This document shows, piece by piece, positions 7,506-14,513 of a stretch of DNA of 24,792 nt. Under the pieces are notes generated by a model. It did no database searches. It was not told where the DNA came from and worked only from the letters and a program-made list of their open reading frames with translations. Numbering within the stretch: the stretch's first letter is position 1; each line of letters opens with the position of its first letter. Both the position numbers and the translations under genes were made by a program. The DNA is taken from contig DATKHR010000270.1 in the NCBI GenBank assembly GCA_035510155.1, forward strand, positions 1 to 24,792. Direction: 5' to 3'. This DNA is from DATKHR01 sp035510155 (lineage in GTDB: Bacteria; Acidobacteriota; Vicinamibacteria; Vicinamibacterales; CAVVIG01).

Positions 7506-8534
7506 ATGGTCCTGAACACCGTCATCGCGCTGGTCCCGGTGTTGTTGTTTCTCGTCGCGCTGATCGTGATGGACACTTTCAAGTTGGCGCGACCCGCCAC
7601 AATTGCAAAGGCGCTCGTGTGGGGCGTGGCCGCGGCTGTCTTCTGCGACCTGAGCTACGACGTCATCTTGCACACGGGACGGTTTTCCGACGAAGCGCTG
7701 ACGCGATATGTTGCGCCCGTCATCGAGGAAACCGCCAAGGGCGTGTTCATAGCCTATCTGCTGGTGAGACGGCGTGTCGGGTTTCCGGCCGACGGCGCGA
7801 TCGTGGGGTTCGCGGTGGGCTGTGGATTCGCGCTCGCGGAGAACGTCCAGTTCCTCCGGGCTCTGTCAACGGCGGGGCCGATGCTGTGGTTGGTGCGGGG
7901 GCTGGGCACCGCCGTCCTGCACGGAGCGACGACCGCTATCTTTGCGATGGTGGCCAAAACCGGGGGCGACCGCCGTGGTGTCACGAACGTGGTCGCGTAC
8001 CTTCCCGCGTGGGCCATCGCGATCGGCATTCACTCGGCGTTCAACCATCTCCTTCTGCCGGCTCTCGCCATGACGGGGCTCCTGTTGGTGGCACTTCCGG
8101 TCCTGGTCCTGCTCGTCTTTCGGCACAGCGAACGAGCGACGCGAGAATGGATCGGGGCGGGCCTCGATCTCGATGTCGAGCTCCTTCAGCTCGTGCAGTC
8201 GGATGACTTCAGCTTCACGCGATTCGGGAAGTATCTGAATGATCTGAGAGGACGGTTTCCGGGTCAAGTGGTCGTCGACATGTTCTGCCTGCTCCGAGTG
8301 GAGCTCGAGCTGGCGATTCAGGCAAAAGCGATGCTTGTCGCGCGGGGAGCGGGCCTCGACGTCCCGGTCCACCCCGACGCGTTCGCCGCGTTCGCAGAGG
8401 TTGAGTATTTGCGGAAGTCCATCGGCAGGATGGGGCTGCTCGCGCTGCGGCCACTGCACGTCACGACGCATCGTGACGAGTGGCACCGGTATCTGCTGGC
8501 GGCGGCTCGCGGCAGTGGCAACGCGACCGGTTAA
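7506..8534 (+). CDS. PrsW-family intramembrane metalloprotease
   Basis: A 342-residue multi-pass membrane protein with the conserved blocks of the PrsW family: EETAK (74-78), FALAEN (108-113), LHGATTAIFA (138-147) and IHSAFNH (175-181). The conserved Glu and His residues are thought to bind the metal. In Bacillus subtilis PrsW makes the first cut in the anti-sigma factor RsiW. Hydrophobic helices fill residues 4-22, 33-50, 70-87, 97-118, 127-150, 163-184 and 187-206. A soluble, Leu-rich C-terminal part of about 135 residues follows and is not part of the core fold. The ATG lies 5 bases after the previous stop, with a short G-rich stretch in front. Its place at the end of a sigma/anti-sigma operon supports a proteolytic signalling role, but the substrate is inferred. 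Confidence 0.88.
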   Translation: MVLNTVIALVPVLLFLVALIVMDTFKLARPATIAKALVWGVAAAVFCDLSYDVILHTGRFSDEALTRYVAPVIEETAKGVFIAYLLVRRRVGFPADGAIVGFAVGCGFALAENVQFLRALSTAGPMLWLVRGLGTAVLHGATTAIFAMVAKTGGDRRGVTNVVAYLPAWAIAIGIHSAFNHLLLPALAMTGLLLVALPVLVLLVFRHSERATREWIGAGLDLDVELLQLVQSDDFSFTRFGKYLNDLRGRFPGQVVVDMFCLLRVELELAIQAKAMLVARGAGLDVPVHPDAFAAFAEVEYLRKSIGRMGLLALRPLHVTTHRDEWHRYLLAAARGSGNATG

Positions 8535-8553
8535 TAGGGGGGCGTCTCTTTCC

Positions 8554-8582
8554 TTGACAACTTAGGAGAGAACGCGTATTTT
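8554..8582 (+). promoter_or_regulatory. Sigma-70-type promoter of padR
   Basis: A perfect TTGACA -35 box (8554-8559) is separated by 17 bases from TATTTT (8577-8582), a four-of-six match to the -10 consensus. It is correctly placed for a transcript starting about 15-20 bases before the padR ATG at 8608. It overlaps the operator half-sites described in the next entry. Confidence 0.65.
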
Positions 8583-8607
8583 CCTAATTGATTTAGGAGA
8601 ATACGCG
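8562..8607. promoter_or_regulatory. Predicted PadR operator: three TTAGGA-type half-sites
   Basis: An imperfect inverted repeat has 15-bp arms (8573-8587 and 8593-8607, 14 of 15 matching) around a 5-base centre. It covers the -10 box and the Shine-Dalgarno sequence AGGAGA (8595-8600). A third copy of the half-site lies at 8562-8576, in direct orientation to the last (13 of 15 matching), between the -35 and -10 boxes. This is the expected layout for autoregulation by the downstream PadR protein. In RNA, the inverted repeat could also fold and hide the ribosome site. Confidence 0.65.
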
Positions 8608-8949
8608 ATGCCGCCCCACGCTCAAATCCTTCCTGGCACCCTCGATCTGCTCATTCTGAAGGCCGTCTCCCTCGGCCCACTCCATGGCTACGGCATCCTG
8701 TTACGCATCCAGCAGATTTCGGGTCAAGCCCTGCTCATCGAGCAAGGGGCGCTCTATCCGGCCCTGTTTCGCCTGGTGCGCCAGGGACTTCTCAAGCCGA
8801 GCTGGGGCACGTCCGCGAACAATCGCCGCGCCAAGTACTACGAGCTGACCTCCGCGGGACGCCAGCGGCTGCGGCGAGAAACGGCGGATTGGAACCGGCT
8901 GGTCGCTGCCATCGACGCTGCGCTGCGCGCCGAGCGGGAGGAAGCATGA
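8608..8949 (+). CDS. PadR-family transcriptional regulator
   Basis: A 113-residue winged-helix repressor of the short PadR type. It opens with the characteristic ILPGTLDLLILKAVSLGPLHGYGI (7-30), followed by the recognition-helix region and the wing QGALYPALFRLVRQGLLKPSW (46-66). A basic AKYYELTSAGRQRL segment comes next, then a short C-terminal helix. Such proteins usually bind DNA as dimers and repress a neighbouring transporter gene and themselves. The ATG is preceded by AGGAGA at seven bases. Its stop overlaps the permease start in an ATGA, so the two are translated together. The ligand is unknown. Confidence 0.93.
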   Translation: MPPHAQILPGTLDLLILKAVSLGPLHGYGILLRIQQISGQALLIEQGALYPALFRLVRQGLLKPSWGTSANNRRAKYYELTSAGRQRLRRETADWNRLVAAIDAALRAEREEA

Positions 8950-11600
8950 GACCTCTGGCACTCCTGCGCTCTTTCGCGTCTGTGATCTTTTGTCGGTCGC
9001 GTCTCGAAGCCGAGATGGAAGAGGAGATGCGGTCCCACATCCGCGATCGAGCCGACGACCTGGAGCGTTCCGGTCTCACGCGCCTTGACGCCGAAAGGCG
9101 AGCGCGGATCGAATTCGGCGGCTATCAACGCTTGAAGGAAGAGTGCCGCGAGAGCCTCGGCGCGCACGTTCTGGACGTGCTCGTTCAGGACGTGGGGTTT
9201 GCCGCACGTCTGCTGCGCAACGCTCCGGGCTTTGCCGTTGTCACCATTCTCACGCTCGCCCTTGGCATCGGCGCGACCACCGCCATCTTCAGCGTGGTCT
9301 ACGCGGTACTGTTGCGGCCGCTGCCCTACACGCATCCGGAGCAACTGGTCGTCGCCTTCGAGAACAACCTCACGCGTGGGGTCAAGATGAGCGGTTGCTC
9401 GTACCTGGCCCTGTTGGAGTTGCAGGACAGCGGCGTGTTCGCTCAGGCCGCCGGCATCAACGCCCACGAGCTGCTGCTGACCGGATCGGGCGATCCGACC
9501 GTGGTCAGGACGATCGTGGTTACTCCCGAAATTTTCCCGCTGCTCGACGTGACGCCTCTCGCAGGGCGCTACCTCTTCGCCGAGGACGGACGGAAAGGCG
9601 CGGCCCCGGCGGTGCTCCTGAGTGAAGGGCTCTGGCGCACACGGTTTGGCGGGAATCCCGAACTTGTGGGCGGCTCGATCATGCTCGACGATCGACCCTT
9701 CACCGTCGTCGGCATCATGCCCGCGAGCTTCCGGATTCCAGTAGGCGGCCGTCAGGAAATCTGGATTCCGACCGTCCAGGATCCTCTTTTCAGCACATGG
9801 ATCCCCAAACGCGAAGAGCATTGGATGCGCGTCGTCGGTCGCTTGAACCCTGGCGTGTCGCTCGTGCGAGCTCAGGCGGAAGCGGACTCAATCAGCGCCA
9901 GGCTTGCCCGGGAGTTTCCCGCGGAAAACGGCGGCTGGGCTCTTCACCTCGCGCCCCTGCAAGACGCTATCGTCGCCGACCTCAGGACTCCATTACTCGT
10001 GCTGTTGAGCGCCGTCGGCCTCGTTCTCCTCCTGGCGTGCGTCAACATTGCGAACCTGCTTCTGGCGCGAGCGACGGCTCGCACTCGGGAGCTGGCGCTC
10101 CGGCATGCCCTTGGGGCCGGGCGCGGACGCATCATTCGTCAACTGCTGACCGAGAGCGCGGTGCTCGGCTCGCTCGGTGCAATCCTCGGAGTGGCGCTGG
10201 CCTCCTGGAGCGCTCAGCCGCTTGTCCTGCTCCTGCCTCGGGATCTGCCCGAGCTGCAGAACGTGCACATCGACGGTTGGGTGCTCGGGTTCGCGCTGCT
10301 GGTGTCTTTGACCGCAACGATTGCTTTCAGCGTGGCCCCCGCGTTTCTGACGACTGACTTCGACGTGCAAGCCAACTTGAAAGACAGTGCGGCGCGTTCC
10401 GGTTCCGGGAGTGGCCGGTTGCGCGTCCGCAGGCTGCTCGCGGCGACGGAGATGGGGTTGGCGACCGTCCTCGTGGTCTCCGCAGGATTGCTGGCGCGCA
10501 GTCTCCTCACGATGACCTCCGTGAATCCCGGCTTCAACGTGGCGCATATTTTCAAGGCCGAGATTTCCCTGCCCCGCTACCGATACTCAACTCCTCGACA
10601 GTGGACGGCCTTTTCGAACGCCTTCTTGGAGCGCCTCCAGGCTCAACCCGGGTTGCAGGAGTCAGCGACTGCCGTTCCGGTTCCGCTGGCCAACGGCGTC
10701 GTCAAATTGAAGTTCTCCATCGCCAACCATGCCGCGATCCCTTCCGGAGCCCCGAGCGACGCCGACTATGTCTCGGTCAGTCCTGGATACTTTCATCTCA
10801 TGGGGATCCCCCTGCGGCGAGGACGCCTGTTCGCCCGCGCGGATTCAGAGCTCTCACCTCCGGTCGCAATCATCAGCGAATCGTTCGCGAGTCTGTACTT
10901 CAGAGATGAGAATCCGATTGGCCAACGGCTCGTGTTTGGATTTCCACCGGACTCGGATGTGATTCGGGAGATCGTTGGCGTGGTTGGCAACGTGCGGGAC
11001 GCGCGATTGACCGAGGAGCCGGGGGCGATGATGTACGTCCCTTACGCTCAAGCCCCATTCTGGGGCGTCAACCTGGTCGTCAACAGCCCGTTACCGCCGG
11101 CGGCTTTAGTCGGGACGATACGCGAGATCGCCAGAAGCCTCGATAGAGATCTTCCGGTGACCAGCATCGTCACCATGCCGGACGTGCTCGACACCTCCGT
11201 TGCCAAGCCCAGATTTCGCACGTGGTTGCTGAGCGCATTCGGCGTCGCGGCTTTGTTGCTTGCGGCCGTGGGAGTGTTCGGCGTGGTCTCGTATTCGGTC
11301 GCCAGTCGTACGAGGGAATTTGGAGTTCGTGCCGCGTTGGGTGCGTCGCCGGCATCCATCGGGAAAATGATCCTGAAGGAGGAGCTGATCTTCGGCGCCG
11401 TTGGGCTGGGCGTGGGCCTGATCTTCGCCGTAGGCTTCGCGCGGTTCCTGAAGACCGAGCTCTACGGCGTGACCACCTATGATCCCGGGACGCTCTTCGT
11501 CAGCGGCGCGGTCCTATTGGTCGTGGCGGCTGCCGCCTGCTACATCCCCGCCCGACGCGCGATGAGCGTCGATCCCATGACCTCGTTGCGCTGCGAGTAG
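8946..11600 (+). CDS. ADOP-type ABC transporter permease (MacB/FtsX fold)
   Basis: This 884-residue inner-membrane protein contains two FtsX-type permease units, as in the 'acidobacterial duplicated orphan permease' family. The N-terminus (residues 16-75, with LEAEMEEEMRSHI and LDAERRARIEFGG) is the family's typical cytoplasmic lead. The first membrane helix is at about 96-122 (TILTLALGIGATTAIFSVVYAVLL). A MacB-like periplasmic domain, three helices at about 350-450, a second periplasmic domain and a final set of helices follow. No Walker motifs occur in it or nearby, so any ATPase is encoded elsewhere or absent. The ATG at 8946 overlaps the padR stop and has GGAGGAAG in front. An upstream in-frame start at 8889 would only run through padR. 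The transported substrate is unknown. Confidence 0.93.
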   Translation: MRPLALLRSFASVIFCRSRLEAEMEEEMRSHIRDRADDLERSGLTRLDAERRARIEFGGYQRLKEECRESLGAHVLDVLVQDVGFAARLLRNAPGFAVVTILTLALGIGATTAIFSVVYAVLLRPLPYTHPEQLVVAFENNLTRGVKMSGCSYLALLELQDSGVFAQAAGINAHELLLTGSGDPTVVRTIVVTPEIFPLLDVTPLAGRYLFAEDGRKGAAPAVLLSEGLWRTRFGGNPELVGGSIMLDDRPFTVVGIMPASFRIPVGGRQEIWIPTVQDPLFSTWIPKREEHWMRVVGRLNPGVSLVRAQAEADSISARLAREFPAENGGWALHLAPLQDAIVADLRTPLLVLLSAVGLVLLLACVNIANLLLARATARTRELALRHALGAGRGRIIRQLLTESAVLGSLGAILGVALASWSAQPLVLLLPRDLPELQNVHIDGWVLGFALLVSLTATIAFSVAPAFLTTDFDVQANLKDSAARSGSGSGRLRVRRLLAATEMGLATVLVVSAGLLARSLLTMTSVNPGFNVAHIFKAEISLPRYRYSTPRQWTAFSNAFLERLQAQPGLQESATAVPVPLANGVVKLKFSIANHAAIPSGAPSDADYVSVSPGYFHLMGIPLRRGRLFARADSELSPPVAIISESFASLYFRDENPIGQRLVFGFPPDSDVIREIVGVVGNVRDARLTEEPGAMMYVPYAQAPFWGVNLVVNSPLPPAALVGTIREIARSLDRDLPVTSIVTMPDVLDTSVAKPRFRTWLLSAFGVAALLLAAVGVFGVVSYSVASRTREFGVRAALGASPASIGKMILKEELIFGAVGLGVGLIFAVGFARFLKTELYGVTTYDPGTLFVSGAVLLVVAAAACYIPARRAMSVDPMTSLRCE

Positions 11601-11719
11601 CCTCGAGAGCGCGCCGGCCCGCATCTGGCGTGGCCAGGCCTGGAACTTTAGGCGCAATCCACGGGACGGCCGTCTGCGGGATAATGGAACTGCGCACTCT
11701 AGGGAGAGAAACCTTGACG

Positions 11720-12706
11720 ATGCAAGTCACTGCTGAATCGACGTTTCGCGATCAGTTGATGGATCGCCGCCGCAGGCTGGAAAGCGCTGTTGCGGGCAAG
11801 ACACCGTCCGGCGATGTCGCCAGACTGCTGGTGGAGGTGGACGCAGCGCTCGCACGGATGGACGGTGGGACCTACGGTCTTTGCGAGGTCTGTCACGACC
11901 CGGTCGAGATCGATCGACTCATCGCCGATCCCCTCGTCCGGTTCTGTATCGATCACCTGTCTCCGCGGGAGCAGCGCGCGCTCGAAGACGACCTCGCCCT
12001 GGCGGCGCGTATTCAGCGGGAGCTCCTGCCTAAAGCCGACATGCGCGTCGATGGATGGGAAATCTCGTACGTGTACCATCCGGCGCGAGTGGTGAGCGGC
12101 GACTACTGTGACCTCATCAACTCAACCGACGGGGCGCTCTTCTTCATGCTGGGCGATGTCTCGGGCAAGGGCGTCGCGGCGTCGATGCTGATGGCGCATC
12201 TGCACGCGCTCTACCGGTCGCTCATCCTCACGGGACTGGGGCTTGCGCCGTTGATGGAGCGCGCGAGCCGCGTTTTCTGCGAGAGCACCTTGCCGACTCA
12301 CTACGCGACTCTCGTGGGAGGGCGGGCCGAGCCGTCAGGCGAGATCGAGATCTGCAACGCCGGTCATCCGCCGCCGCTCGTCGTCACCCGTGACGGCGTG
12401 TCAGACATCGAAGCGACCGGTCTTCCGGTGGGTCTCTTCTGCGAAGAGCGCTTTTCAACCGTACGGGTGCGGCTGGCGCCGGACGACGCGCTGCTCCTGT
12501 ATACCGACGGTGTCTCCGAGGCGCGGGATGCGGCGGGGGCGGAGTACGGACGGGAGCGTTTGGGGCGGCTGCTCGCGTCGTGCTACCGGCAGCCCGCGGC
12601 CGACGTGATGAGGATGTGCCTCGAGGACCTCCGGACATTCCGAGGAGGCATGGCGGCAACTGACGATTTGACGCTCATGGTGGTTCGGCGCGCCCTCCCC
12701 GCTTGA
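11720..12706 (+). CDS. DksA-type zinc finger fused to SpoIIE/RsbU PP2C phosphatase
   Basis: A 328-residue cytoplasmic protein. Residues 1-50 are a charged, probably coiled N-terminus. A DksA/TraR-like finger follows with C55-x2-C58-x17-C76-x2-H79; the last ligand is His, where Cys is usual. Residues 95-326 are a PP2C-type serine phosphatase of the SpoIIE/RsbU group, with RIQRELLP (98-104), VSGDYCDL (125-132), LGDVSGKGVAASML (144-157), NAGHPPPLV (213-221), LYTDGVSEA (260-268) and ATDDLTLM (313-320). The metal-binding aspartates D128, D146, D263 and D315/316 are present. Such enzymes dephosphorylate STAS anti-sigma antagonists. AGGGAGAG at 11701-11708 sits better for a TTG start at 11714 than for the ATG at 11720, so the start may be two codons earlier. 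Confidence 0.92.
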   Translation: MQVTAESTFRDQLMDRRRRLESAVAGKTPSGDVARLLVEVDAALARMDGGTYGLCEVCHDPVEIDRLIADPLVRFCIDHLSPREQRALEDDLALAARIQRELLPKADMRVDGWEISYVYHPARVVSGDYCDLINSTDGALFFMLGDVSGKGVAASMLMAHLHALYRSLILTGLGLAPLMERASRVFCESTLPTHYATLVGGRAEPSGEIEICNAGHPPPLVVTRDGVSDIEATGLPVGLFCEERFSTVRVRLAPDDALLLYTDGVSEARDAAGAEYGRERLGRLLASCYRQPAADVMRMCLEDLRTFRGGMAATDDLTLMVVRRALPA

Positions 12707-12758
12707 TCATTCGGCCAATGCGGATGCCACACATCGGGCGACCGATCTAGACTGCGTC

Positions 12759-13208
12759 GTGGTCATCAGCGCGCTCCTCTCGGCGATCCACGTGCTGACG
12801 CTGGCTCTCGGGCTGGGGGCCGTCTTTGCGCGCGGGCGCGCCCTGGCCGGGTCTCTCGACGGGGCGGGCTGGAGCCGACTGCTGGCGGCGGACAACCTGT
12901 GGGGCGCCGCGGCGGGGCTGTGGATCGCCTCTGGTCTGGGACGCGTGTTCTTTGGTGGGAAGGAGCCGAGCTTTTACTGGCACAACGGCTTGTTCTGGGT
13001 CAAGCTCGCGCTCTTCGGGCTGGTCTTCGCGCTCGAGTTGACGCCGATGATGACGTTCATTCGGGTGCGATCAGCGCGGCGGCGCGGAGAGGCGCTGCCA
13101 CGATTCTCGGTGCAGATGTTCCGCCGCATCAACTCGGCCGAGGTCGTGCTCGTCGTGACGATCGTCTTCGTGGCGGCGTTCATGGCGCGTGGCGCCTGGT
13201 TGTTCTGA
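12759..13208 (+). CDS. DUF2214-family membrane protein
   Basis: A 149-residue inner-membrane protein with about four hydrophobic helices (near 2-25, 43-62, 75-96 and 126-147). The overall pattern fits the DUF2214 family of bacterial membrane proteins of unknown function, including LAADNLWGAAAGLWIASGLGR and the ElTPMMTFIRVR region between helices. The start is a GTG, 52 bases after the phosphatase, with only a weak ribosome site. It could be cotranscribed with the genes on either side. No catalytic motif is visible. Confidence 0.8.
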   Translation: MVISALLSAIHVLTLALGLGAVFARGRALAGSLDGAGWSRLLAADNLWGAAAGLWIASGLGRVFFGGKEPSFYWHNGLFWVKLALFGLVFALELTPMMTFIRVRSARRRGEALPRFSVQMFRRINSAEVVLVVTIVFVAAFMARGAWLF

Positions 13209-13224
13209 AACAGACCTATCCGGC

Positions 13225-13995
13225 ATGCGACCGCCCCTCAAATGGGCCGGCGGCAAACGATGGCAGGTGCGGCATCTGCGGCCTTTGTGGGCTCCCTATC
13301 GCAACCGGCGTCTCGTCGAACCGTTCTGCGGCGGCCTGGCGGTAACGCTCGGTCTGATGCCTCAACGAGCGTTACTCAACGACGTGAACCCGCATGTCAT
13401 CAACTTCTATCGATGGGTGCAGCGTGGTCTCACCGTGAACCTGCCGCTCTCGCACGAGGAAAGGGCCTACTACAGGCTGCGTGAGCGCTTCAACGCGCTG
13501 CTTGCTGCCGGAGAAGGCGACAGCCTGGAAGCCGCGTGCCTTTTCTATTACCTCAATCGCACAGGTTACAACGGTCTGTGCCGCTTCAACCAACGGGGCG
13601 CCTTCAACGTCCCATTCGGCCAGTACAAGAGGGTCGACTACCGTCCTGATTTCAGCGACTACAGGCCTGTGTTCTCGCGGTTCGAGTTCCTCAATGCCGA
13701 CTTCGAGGCGCTGCCGCTCGACAGGACCGACTTTGTGTACTCCGACCCCCCGTATGACGTCGAGTTCCGGCAGTATTCGAAAGAGGGGTTCGGCTGGGAC
13801 GCACAGGTCCGAACCGCCGAATGGCTGGCCAAGCATCGAGGCCCCGTCGTATTGTCGAATCAAGCAACCCGGCGCATCAAAGACTTGTATTCGAAGCTCG
13901 GTTACACGCTCACCCCTTTGACGGCGCCACGACTCATCAGCTGCACCGGCGATCGAACGCCCGCGAACGAGATACTGGCGACGCGCAATCTATAG
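13225..13995 (+). CDS. D12-class DNA N6-adenine methyltransferase (Dam-like, orphan)
   Basis: This 256-residue enzyme transfers a methyl group from SAM to adenine in DNA. It has the ordered motifs of the alpha class: PPLKWAGGKR (3-12), the SAM-binding EPFCGGLAV (32-40), NDVNPHVINFYRW, the Dam-typical NRTGYNGLCRFNQRGAFNVPFG (111-132), and the catalytic SDPPYD (173-178). The length matches Dam. The ATG at 13225 was chosen because the KWAGGK motif should be near the start; an ATG at 13189 would overlap the previous gene. No restriction endonuclease or specificity subunit is adjacent, so it is probably a solitary methylase. The target (GATC is the Dam precedent) cannot be read from the sequence. 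Confidence 0.92.
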   Translation: MRPPLKWAGGKRWQVRHLRPLWAPYRNRRLVEPFCGGLAVTLGLMPQRALLNDVNPHVINFYRWVQRGLTVNLPLSHEERAYYRLRERFNALLAAGEGDSLEAACLFYYLNRTGYNGLCRFNQRGAFNVPFGQYKRVDYRPDFSDYRPVFSRFEFLNADFEALPLDRTDFVYSDPPYDVEFRQYSKEGFGWDAQVRTAEWLAKHRGPVVLSNQATRRIKDLYSKLGYTLTPLTAPRLISCTGDRTPANEILATRNL

Positions 13996-14056
13996 CCTAT
14001 TCGCGGCGCGCCGGCTGCGTGGCACACAGGCACGCACGACGCGTCGAAGGTGCTCC

Positions 14057-14434
14057 ATGAGCGACGATGAACTCCGGCTTCGTGATATTCAGCAGCAGCT
14101 CGCAAGGGCGTGGATAGCGCGGGATCGTGCGTTCATCGAAGGTGTGCTGGCGCCGGAATGGAAAGTGATTCATACGGACGGGAGCATCCTGTCGCGCGCC
14201 GAGGTCCTCCACAACGCGTTCGATGAAGGGAGCCTCGTCGTGGAGACGTCAACCGTCGACGATGTCAGCGTGACGGTCATTGGAGAAACCGCAATTGTGC
14301 GCGGCCGGACGGCCGCAACAGGCGTGGTCAATGGCAAGGCGATGAGCACACGTCTGCGGTTTACGGACGTCTTCATCAAGCGAGGCGGCCGATGGCAGGC
14401 CGTCGCGTCTCACGCGAGCCCGCTCGCGCCATAG
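14057..14434 (+). CDS. DUF4440 / NTF2-like domain protein
   Basis: A 125-residue single-domain protein of the cone-shaped NTF2-like fold. It has a helical start (LRLRDIQQQLARAWIARDRAFIEGVLAPEW) followed by strand segments and the family's closing pattern TDVFIKRGGRWQAVASHAS. This pattern is typical of DUF4440 proteins. Members bind small ligands or act as enzymes of varied function. No specific activity can be assigned. The ATG has GAAGG nine bases upstream and lies 61 bases after the methylase. Confidence 0.87.
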   Translation: MSDDELRLRDIQQQLARAWIARDRAFIEGVLAPEWKVIHTDGSILSRAEVLHNAFDEGSLVVETSTVDDVSVTVIGETAIVRGRTAATGVVNGKAMSTRLRFTDVFIKRGGRWQAVASHASPLAP

Positions 14435-14495
14435 TCGCACGTGCGCCACGATTCGTCGGAAGGCTGTCCGGCATGAATCTGGCCGCAGGCTCATA

Positions 14496-14512
14496 CGCCC
14501 CGAGACGGGGCG
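14496..14512. terminator. Possible bidirectional hairpin between convergent genes
   Basis: A perfect 7-bp G+C-rich stem (CGCCCCG/CGGGGCG) with a 3-base loop lies in the 79-base gap between convergent genes, one to two bases from the minus-strand stop. There is no T-run on either strand, so intrinsic termination is uncertain. Confidence 0.35.
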
Positions 14513-14513
14513 G

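Noticed and set aside
8946..11600. Complete MacB transporter with ATPase
   Set aside because: No Walker A, Walker B or ABC signature is present. The protein is permease only.
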